Shown here: positions 59,073-64,000 of the stretch, one piece after another
Position numbering within the stretch: position 1 is the first letter of the stretch
Layout of the letters: every line of letters starts with the position of its first letter
NCBI RefSeq assembly: GCF_030373445.1
Contig: NZ_JAUCYU010000004.1
Location: forward strand, 124,001 to 188,000
DNA length: 64,000 nucleotides
Direction: 5' to 3'
Origin: Roseovarius sp.
Lineage (GTDB): Bacteria > Pseudomonadota > Alphaproteobacteria > Rhodobacterales > Rhodobacteraceae
The notes under the pieces: generated by a model
Databases searched by the model: none
The model's input: the letters and a program-made list of their open reading frames with translations, nothing else
Told to the model about the DNA's origin: nothing
Made by a program: the position numbers and the translations under genes

Positions 59073-59767
59073 GCGCGAAGCTGGCGGTGATCGTCGGGGT
59101 CGGGCCGGGGTTGTCGGCCTCGCTGGCAAGGCTGCTGTCGGGCGAAGGGTACGAGGTCGTCCTGGCGGCGCGGGACGTGGCCAAGCTCGAGGGGCTCGCG
59201 GCCGAGACCGGGGCGCGGGCGGAGGCGCTGGATGCCGTTGATATCAAGGCTGTAGAGGCGTTCTTCGAAGCGCTGGACCGGGCGCCGGAGGTGGTGGTCT
59301 ACAACCCCTCGGCACGGGTGCGGGGGCCTGTTGCGGAGCTTGATCCGGAGGCGGTGAGGAAGGCCGTTGAGGTGACTGCGTTCGGCGCGTTCCTGACCGG
59401 GCAGGCGGCGGCGAAGCGGATGCTGGCGGCGGAGCCGGAGGGGGGCGTGCGGGGGACGATACTGTTCACCGGGGCGTCGGCCGGGGTGAAGGGGTTTCCG
59501 CAATCGGCGACATTCGCGATGGGCAAGTTCGCCCAGCGGGGGCTGGCCGAGAGCATGGCGCGGGAGCTGCATCCGCAGGGGATCCACGTGGCCTGGGTCA
59601 ATATCGACGGGGCGATCAGGAACCCCGGGCGGACGGAGCCCGCCGACAATCCGGACAGCATGCTGGACCCGGACGCGATTGCGCGCGCCTATCTGGACCT
59701 GATCCGGCAGGACAGGTCGGCATGGTCGAACGAGTTAACGCTTCGCCCCTGGGTGGAGCGATTCTGA
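59069..59767 (+). CDS. Atypical short-chain dehydrogenase with Tyr-to-Phe active site
   Basis: The product is 232 residues with an SDR Rossmann fold. The cofactor loop is VGVGPGLSASLARLL (9-23) rather than TGxxxGIG. NPSA at 79-82 replaces the NNAG turn, and Ser137 is present (FTGASAGVKG). The catalytic YxxxK is FAMGK, Phe149 to Lys153, so the general-base tyrosine is missing. Such proteins form a recognisable SDR branch and may bind NAD(P) without classical dehydrogenase chemistry. The ATG overlaps the DUF1285 stop, suggesting joint expression. Confidence 0.85.
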   Translation: MSAKLAVIVGVGPGLSASLARLLSGEGYEVVLAARDVAKLEGLAAETGARAEALDAVDIKAVEAFFEALDRAPEVVVYNPSARVRGPVAELDPEAVRKAVEVTAFGAFLTGQAAAKRMLAAEPEGGVRGTILFTGASAGVKGFPQSATFAMGKFAQRGLAESMARELHPQGIHVAWVNIDGAIRNPGRTEPADNPDSMLDPDAIARAYLDLIRQDRSAWSNELTLRPWVERF

Positions 59768-59836
59768 ACGCATTGCGCGCCGCGCGGCATATTGACCGAC
59801 ACCCGTTACCGGCAGGTTAAACCGGGGGACGCACGC

Positions 59837-60250
59837 CTAGCTGCGCACCACGTAGACCGAGCATTCCGCATGGGTGACCACGTGGGAGGCCGTGGTGCCC
59901 AGAAGGTAATCCTGTACCTTGGGGTTCGCGGCCTCCATCACGATGAGGTCGACATTTCGCTCGTCGGCGAGCTTGACGATCTGGCGGTGAACCGCGCCCT
60001 TGCGCACGATCGGCTCGACCTCGACCCCGTCGGCGGGGTGGGCCTTGAGGAAGATCTGAAGCTGTTCGCCCCAGTAAGTATCTGAATTGTATATGTTCAT
60101 GTTGCGCTCGATCTCGGGCGCGACGGTGGCGAGGATGAGCCTGGCCCCGCGCCGGCGGGCCATGTCGACCGCTTCGGAATAGGCGTTGTACTCGACCTTG
60201 GCGTGGCGAAGGTTGATGGGGCAGAGGATCAGCCTTGTCTGGCGGGGCAT
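59837..60250 (-). CDS. Universal stress protein (UspA family)
   Basis: The product is 137 residues, single-domain UspA fold: RLILCPINLRHAKVEYNAY at the N-terminus, VRKGAVHRQIVKLADERNVD and the C-terminal nucleotide-loop region LIVMEAANPKVQDYLLGTTA followed by SHVVTHAECSVYVV. The GxxGSxxxxV ATP motif is imperfect (LLGTTASHVV), so ATP binding is uncertain. It is divergent from the BrnA-like gene over 234 bases. I chose the ATG at 60250. Confidence 0.9.
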   Translation of the reverse strand: MPRQTRLILCPINLRHAKVEYNAYSEAVDMARRRGARLILATVAPEIERNMNIYNSDTYWGEQLQIFLKAHPADGVEVEPIVRKGAVHRQIVKLADERNVDLIVMEAANPKVQDYLLGTTASHVVTHAECSVYVVRS

Positions 60251-60376
60251 GGCGCGTCTCCGAATCAAGTGGTTGACCTACGACCCTAGACGATCAGGCC
60301 TTTCGGGGAAGTTTCCCTGCGACGGATGGGGGACGAAAGCGGTGTTTCTGGGGTCCGGAGGGCCGGAAAATCCGAC

Positions 60377-60417
60377 GTCGGTATAACGTCGGTATTTTGT
60401 CGGTATCGCGTCGGTGC
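60377..60417. repeat. Four 11-bp-phased direct repeats GTCGGTAT
   Basis: GTCGGTAT starts at 60377, 60388 and 60399, with a variant GTCGGTGC at 60410, so each repeat is exactly 11 bp from the next, one helical turn. The array lies in the divergent region between the usp gene and the BrnA-like gene, 68 bases before the latter. The layout suggests a cooperative protein-binding site. The remainder of this 234-base gap shows no gene. Confidence 0.8.
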
Positions 60418-60484
60418 GGTGGGGTCAGGGTTTGGTGAGAAATTGGCGGGAAGGTGCGCTCCGGTGACGAGAAGGAGAGCAGCC

Positions 60485-60805
60485 ATGGCCCGGAAGACCA
60501 AGACGCAGCGCATCGCCCAGGAGCGGCTGATGCATGACATGATCTACCTGATGCAGGACGCCTGGATACCCAGGCAGGTGGCCGAAACGGTGCCCGACGC
60601 GTGGCACACGCTGGAGCATGACCTTGACGTCACGGAGGGGAAAGAGAAGGTGACGCTCTATCTCGATGCGTCGGTGGCGAAGTTCTACCGGGCGATGGGG
60701 AAGGGATACCAGCGGCGGATCAACCGGCTTCTGGGAACCTATGCGCACATGAAAGTTGCGGAAGAGGTGCGGGTGGAGGCGGCGTTGCGGAAGCGGTTGG
60801 GGTGA
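60485..60805 (+). CDS. BrnA-like antitoxin/DNA-binding protein, no partner seen
   Basis: The product is 106 residues. A basic N-terminus (MARKTKTQRIAQERLMHDMI) leads to a BrnA/DUF4415-like C-terminal ribbon-helix-helix: KEKVTLYLDASVAKFYRAMG, then KGYQRRINRLLGTYAHMKVA. BrnA antitoxins normally follow a brnT toxin gene, but no such ORF precedes or follows it here. It may be a solitary repressor. I chose the ATG at 60485, preceded by GAGAAGGAGAGC. The phased repeats upstream are a candidate operator. Confidence 0.78.
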   Translation: MARKTKTQRIAQERLMHDMIYLMQDAWIPRQVAETVPDAWHTLEHDLDVTEGKEKVTLYLDASVAKFYRAMGKGYQRRINRLLGTYAHMKVAEEVRVEAALRKRLG

Positions 60806-60833
60806 GACCCAGCCTACGGATCTCTGTTTCCGC

Positions 60834-60891
60834 CCCCGGGCCTGACCCGGGGCCGCTGGTCGGCTCGAGGTCCCGGCACGGGGGCCGGGAC
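60834..60891. terminator. GC hairpins downstream of the transaminase
   Basis: CCCCGGG-CCTGA-CCCGGGG (60834-60852) and GTCCCGGC-N6-GCCGGGAC (60870-60891) are perfect stems in the 133 bases between the BrnA-like gene and the transaminase stop. Similar GC palindromes recur at 63151-63172. There is no clear U-tract. Confidence 0.5.
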
Positions 60892-60938
60892 GGGTGTTTC
60901 GGGGCCCGCCCCGCGGTTGCGGGACGGGCGGAGGCGGG

Positions 60939-62339
60939 TCAGCCGAAGACCTTGGTGAGGGCCTTGTCGGTGGCGTCGATGATCTGGTCGATATCGTCCT
61001 TGGTGGCGATCAGCGCCGGGGAATAGCAGAGCGTGTTGTTGAGGCCCGGGACCGAGCGGTTCATCACGCCGATGATCACCCCCTGGGCGTTGCAGTCGCC
61101 CGCGACGGCCTGGACCATCTTCTCTTCCGCCGGTTCCTTGGTGGAGCGGTCGGCCACCAGCTCGGCGCCGAGGAAGAGACCCTTGCCGCGGACGTCGCCG
61201 ATCACCTTGTGCTTGTCCTTCAGCGCGCGGAGCTGGTCGAGCATGTAGTCGCCCATCTTCGTGGTGTTCTCGAGCAGGCCTTCCTCCTCGATGATGGCGA
61301 GGTTTTCGAGCGCCGCCGCCGGGCCGGCGGTGCAGCCGCCGAAGGTCGAGATGTCGCGGAAGTAGTTGAGCGGGTCGGAGGTGTCGTCCTGGAACATGTC
61401 GAACACCTTCTCGTTCGTCACGCAGCAGGCGATGGCGGCATAGCCCGAGGCCACGCCCTTGGCCATGGTCACGAAATCGGGCTCGACCCCGTAATGCTGG
61501 TATCCGAACCATTCGGTGCCGGTGCGGCCAACGCCGCAGACGACCTCGTCGATATGCAGGAGGATGTCGTACTTGCGGCAGATTTCCTGCACGCGGGGCC
61601 AGTAGCCCGGCGGCGGGGTGATGACGCCGCCGCCCGCCGTGACCGGCTCGAGGCAGAGGGCGCCGACGGTGTCGGGGCCTTCGGCGAGGATCACCTCCTC
61701 GATCGCGTTGGCGGCGGCGAGGCCGTATTCCTCACCCTCCAGATCCCACTGGGCGCGGTATTCCATGCAGTGGGGCACGCGGACGAAGCCGGGCACGAAG
61801 GGGCCGTATTGTTCGCCGCGCTGGTCCTGCCCGCCGGCCGAGATGGCGGCGATGGAGGAGCCGTGATAATCGCGGTCACGGTAGAGGATCTTGTATTTCT
61901 TGCCGCCGTAGCGCTTATGGGCGATCTGGCGGACCATCTTGAAGGCCTTCTCGTTGGCCTCGGTGCCGGAGTTGGTGAAGTAGACGCGGCTCATGCCGGG
62001 CATCTTCGAGATCAGCTTCTCGGAGAATTTCGCGCCGGGGATCGAGCCGGCGGTGCCGGCGAAGTAGTTCAGCTTGAGCAGCTGGTCGCGGACGGCGTTG
62101 GCGATGCGCTCGCGGCCGTAGCCGACGTTTACCGTCCAGACGCCGCCGGAGACGGCGTCGAGATGTTCCTTGCCGTGCTGGTCCCAGACGCGCATGCCCT
62201 TGCCCTCGACGATGATGCGGGGGTCGGCCTTGGCGTCGGGGCCGGTCCAGCCGGCGTGCTGGATCAGGTGGTGCCAGACATGGGCGCGGTCGGCCTCGAC
62301 CACGCCGGAGAGGTCGTTATCAAGCGGTTTGCCGTCCAT
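60939..62339 (-). CDS. tpa: Class-III aminotransferase, taurine-pyruvate (Tpa) type
   Basis: The product is 466 residues. The start (VVEADRAHVWHHLIQH, 13-28) and the block VWTVNVGYGRERIANAVRDQ resemble taurine:pyruvate aminotransferase. Cofactor motifs are TNSGTEANEKAFKMVR (122-137), HIDEVVCGVGRTG (262-274) and TMAKGVASGYAAI with PLP lysine Lys294. Tpa converts taurine and pyruvate to sulfoacetaldehyde and alanine. No taurine transporter or xsc gene is in view, so hypotaurine or beta-alanine are alternatives. I chose the ATG at 62339. A TTTGATCATA site lies 51 bases upstream. Confidence 0.82.
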   Translation of the reverse strand: MDGKPLDNDLSGVVEADRAHVWHHLIQHAGWTGPDAKADPRIIVEGKGMRVWDQHGKEHLDAVSGGVWTVNVGYGRERIANAVRDQLLKLNYFAGTAGSIPGAKFSEKLISKMPGMSRVYFTNSGTEANEKAFKMVRQIAHKRYGGKKYKILYRDRDYHGSSIAAISAGGQDQRGEQYGPFVPGFVRVPHCMEYRAQWDLEGEEYGLAAANAIEEVILAEGPDTVGALCLEPVTAGGGVITPPPGYWPRVQEICRKYDILLHIDEVVCGVGRTGTEWFGYQHYGVEPDFVTMAKGVASGYAAIACCVTNEKVFDMFQDDTSDPLNYFRDISTFGGCTAGPAAALENLAIIEEEGLLENTTKMGDYMLDQLRALKDKHKVIGDVRGKGLFLGAELVADRSTKEPAEEKMVQAVAGDCNAQGVIIGVMNRSVPGLNNTLCYSPALIATKDDIDQIIDATDKALTKVFG

Positions 62340-62389
62340 CGTGAATGCTCCATCAGGTTGGGCCCGGCGGGAGGGGCCGGGCGATGTCA

Positions 62390-62399
62390 TTTGATCATA
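62390..62399. promoter_or_regulatory. TTTGATCATA site before the Tpa-like gene
   Basis: Identical to 19878-19887 and one base from the palindromes at 19061 and 30494. It is 51 bases upstream of the transaminase start on the other strand, a position suited to promoter control. The same A/T-rich context (ATTTGATCATAT) is kept at 19877-19888. Confidence 0.6.
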
Positions 62400-62541
62400 T
62401 CAGACCCAGATCGGGCGAGACTGTTAGGGCCAGTGGTCATTCGCGTATAAGGCCAGCGTTTCCGGGGCGGGAGATGGGCGGTTTGTGGCGCGGGCGTTCG
62501 GGGGTAGGCTGGAACGGGGGCCTTGGCCGAGGAGGAGAGAG

Positions 62542-63135
62542 ATGATGCGGATTCTGGGCGTGATTCTGGTGATGCTGGCGGGGGTGGCGGGCGCGCAGGA
62601 GGGCCCGTCCTTCGATTGCGGCGAGGCCGGGAGAACTGCGGAGGAGATGATCTGTGCCGATGCGGGGCTGGCGGCGCTCGACCGCCGGGTGGCCGGGCGG
62701 TACGCGGCGGCGCTGGAGGCTGCGGGCGGTGAGGCGGCCGAGCTGCGGGCCTATCAGAGGGGCTGGATCAAGGGGCGCGACGAGTGCTGGAAGGCGGAGG
62801 ATCAGCGCGCCTGTGTCGAGGGGGAATACCTTCGGCGGGAGGCGGAGCTGGTGGCGCGGTGGATGCTGGAGGCGCCCACGGGCACGGCGGTCTGGGCTTG
62901 TGGCGGGAACCCGGCGAACGAGGTGGTGACGATGTTCTTCGACACGGAGCTGCCATCGCTGCGATTCGAGCGGGGGGATTCGGTGGATACCGGGGTGCAG
63001 GTGATGGCGGCCTCGGGTGCGAAATACGAGGGGAGCTTCGGGCGGTCGATCTGGATGAAGGGAGACCGGGCGACGTATCGCGAGCCCGACCCGGACGGGA
63101 CGAGTTACGAATGCGAATTGGTGGAGGAGCGGTGA
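62542..63135 (+). CDS. Exported LprI/MliC-type lysozyme-inhibitor-like protein
   Basis: The product is 197 residues with a signal peptide (1-18, cleavage after AGA). An LprI-like DUF1311 domain follows: FDCGEAGRTAEEMICADAGL, then AALDRRVAGRYAAAL and the paired cysteines of DECWKAEDQRACVEGEY. A C-terminal MliC-like domain (VWACGGNPANEVVTMFF) carries WxCxG. Both domains are linked to lysozyme inhibition. The ATG follows GAGGAGGAGAGAG, a strong ribosome-binding site. It stands alone. Confidence 0.85.
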   Translation: MMRILGVILVMLAGVAGAQEGPSFDCGEAGRTAEEMICADAGLAALDRRVAGRYAAALEAAGGEAAELRAYQRGWIKGRDECWKAEDQRACVEGEYLRREAELVARWMLEAPTGTAVWACGGNPANEVVTMFFDTELPSLRFERGDSVDTGVQVMAASGAKYEGSFGRSIWMKGDRATYREPDPDGTSYECELVEER

Positions 63136-63150
63136 CGGGCGCCGCGCGAG

Positions 63151-63172
63151 GCCCCGGCTCGGGGGCCGGGGC
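63151..63172. terminator. GC hairpin after the LprI-like gene
   Basis: GCCCCGGC-N6-GCCGGGGC is a perfect 8-bp stem between two converging genes, 16 bases after the first stop. It has no U-tract. It belongs to the same GC-palindrome type as 60834-60891. Confidence 0.5.
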
Positions 63173-63197
63173 GGGGTGGTGGTGGTGAGGGCGTCGT

Positions 63198-63677
63198 TCA
63201 GCGCAGGGTGACGGCGCCGCGGAGCGTGTTGGTGGCGGTGCCGTTGGCGGGGTTCACGTTGGACATGAAGGTGCCGCCGCCCGAGGCCTTGAGCCAGAGG
63301 CCGCTGCCGCTGCTGATGTGCCAGTAGCCGTGGATGTTGCCCTGCGGGTCGCGGCGGCGGGCGTTCCAGCCGAGCGTCACCCGGTCGCCCTCCAGCCCGT
63401 CGAGCACGCAGACGCCGTTGCCTTCGACCGCGCCGCCGCGGACCTCGAGCACGCCGAAGCAGGGGCCGCTGAGCTTGTTCATCGGGTTGGTGGAATCCTC
63501 CATCTCGAAGCTGTTGTAGGTGGTGCGGATGTTCATGAACTGGTGATCGGCGCCGACCTCGATCACCTCGGTCTGGGACTGGCCCTTGGCGGTGCCGTCG
63601 CTGGTATAGGCTTGGGCCGTAGCGTGGCCCGCGGCAAGGAGCGCGGCGAGGGCGGCGGCGGTGAACGTGGTTTTCAT
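63198..63677 (-). CDS. Exported protein of unknown function
   Basis: The product is 159 residues with a signal peptide (1-20, cleavage near ATA/QA). The mature part is Gly/Asn-rich beta-type sequence: EVGADHQFMNIRTTYNSFEM, LSGPCFGVLEVRGGAVEGNG and GNIHGYWHISSGSGLWLKAS. It has two cysteines that could pair. I do not recognise a family. It is transcribed leftward, 89 bases from the partial Lrp/AsnC gene on the same strand. I chose the ATG at 63677, where the signal peptide begins. Confidence 0.75.
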   Translation of the reverse strand: MKTTFTAAALAALLAAGHATAQAYTSDGTAKGQSQTEVIEVGADHQFMNIRTTYNSFEMEDSTNPMNKLSGPCFGVLEVRGGAVEGNGVCVLDGLEGDRVTLGWNARRRDPQGNIHGYWHISSGSGLWLKASGGGTFMSNVNPANGTATNTLRGAVTLR

Positions 63678-63766
63678 GGTGTCTCCCCTTCGAGTTCTTG
63701 TCGTTGGTTCGTCGTTGGAAGTGTAACGATGCCAACGTGACGCTGACAAGACATGCGCCGATCCGG

Positions 63767-64000
63767 TTAGCCGCGGGCGTCCTTGGGGGAGCCCATGACG
63801 ACGAAGGTGGTGATCGCGTTGACCTGCGGGAGGATGCCCATCACGTCGGTATGGAAGGCCTTGTAGGCGGGCAGGTCGGCCACCTCGATCCGGAGGAGGT
63901 ATTCGACCGAACCGGTGATGTTGTGGCATTCGACCACTTCGGGCGCGCGGGCCATGGCGCGTTCGAAGGCTTCCTGGCTGGCCTTGGTGTGGGTGTTCAG
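63767..64000 (-). CDS. Lrp/AsnC-family regulator, C-terminal part
   Basis: The gene enters from the right edge and the frame stays open to base 64000. About 77 residues of the RAM effector domain are visible, including ARAPEVVECHNITGSVEYLL and LPAYKAFHTDVMGILPQVNA, with the usual end in which the last strand (TTFVVM) precedes a short tail. The helix-turn-helix is outside the window. It is a different protein from the AsnC-type regulator at 26829. Confidence 0.88.
   Translation of the reverse strand: MNTHTKASQEAFERAMARAPEVVECHNITGSVEYLLRIEVADLPAYKAFHTDVMGILPQVNAITTFVVMGSPKDARG

Noticed and set aside
1..64000. CRISPR arrays, tRNA or rRNA genes
   Set aside because: No regularly spaced repeat-spacer blocks and no tRNA-like cloverleaf with a conserved T-loop GTTCGAATC-type segment were seen in the intergenic regions. 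The only regular repeats are the four 8-mers at 60377-60417, which have no spacers.

Overview
The window is a chromosomal segment of a high-GC alphaproteobacterium, most likely from the Rhodobacterales (Roseobacter group). The reasons are the extreme G/C third-codon bias, tightly packed genes with 4-base stop/start overlaps, and the set of families present: two Pot-type polyamine importers, EutB/EutC/DoeA, a dimethylglycine-dehydrogenase-like protein, a Tpa-type transaminase, GlcDEF, a PetP/PetR-like pair, and MoxR-DUF58-DUF4159. I find no tRNA, rRNA, CRISPR array, transposase, phage gene or plasmid function. No gap between genes exceeds about 250 bases. It reads as core or near-core catabolic chromosome.

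Layout. 1-2.9 kb: end of a DUF4189 secreted protein, mtgA, a GST and queG. 3-8.3 kb: a hydantoinase-like protein and a threonine-to-glycine module (kbl, a cysteine-synthase-like gene, tdh). 8.3-12.5 kb: an unknown exported protein, a DMGDH-like FAD/GcvT protein and its GlxA/AraC regulator. 12.8-21.3 kb: a DMT exporter, then a leftward putrescine-type operon (potFGHI plus a PuuB-like oxidase) divergent from a GntR regulator and a class-III aminotransferase. 21.5-22.1 kb: parDE. 22.2-30.4 kb: an ectoine-degradation-like cluster (doeA divergent from eutB, flavodoxin, eutC, nitrilase, asnC, SSADH, aminotransferase). 30.6-36 kb: a second Pot-type importer with unusual permeases. 36-41.7 kb: phoD, ilvE, a MarR/response-regulator pair, and gabD. 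41.8-47.2 kb: an ECF sigma factor overlapping a membrane VWA protein, a four-domain META/MliC protein, Hsp20 and a trypsin-like protease. 47.3-51.2 kb: glcDEF. 51.4-58.4 kb: a MoxR-DUF58-DUF4159 operon. 58.5-64 kb: DUF1285, an atypical SDR, a universal stress protein, an orphan BrnA-like protein, a Tpa-like transaminase, an LprI/MliC protein, an unknown exported protein and a partial Lrp/AsnC regulator.

How it fits together. Much of the window takes in nitrogenous osmolytes and amines (polyamines, ectoine-type compounds, methylated glycines, possibly taurine) and removes amino groups with class-III transaminases and semialdehyde dehydrogenases. The most interesting new signal is a short palindrome, TTTGATCAAA or TTTGATCATA. 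It occurs in four intergenic regions, each in front of a gene of this amine network (potF/gntR, the aminotransferase at 19949, potA, and the transaminase at 60939). I propose a shared regulon. At potA the site sits in the loop of a perfect 13-bp inverted repeat. Other regulatory signals are four 11-bp-phased direct repeats before the orphan BrnA-like gene, an inverted repeat overlapping the glcD promoter, matched 10-bp stem-loops after both substrate-binding-protein genes, and a dispersed hairpin element whose 3' end supplies the start region of queG and glcE.
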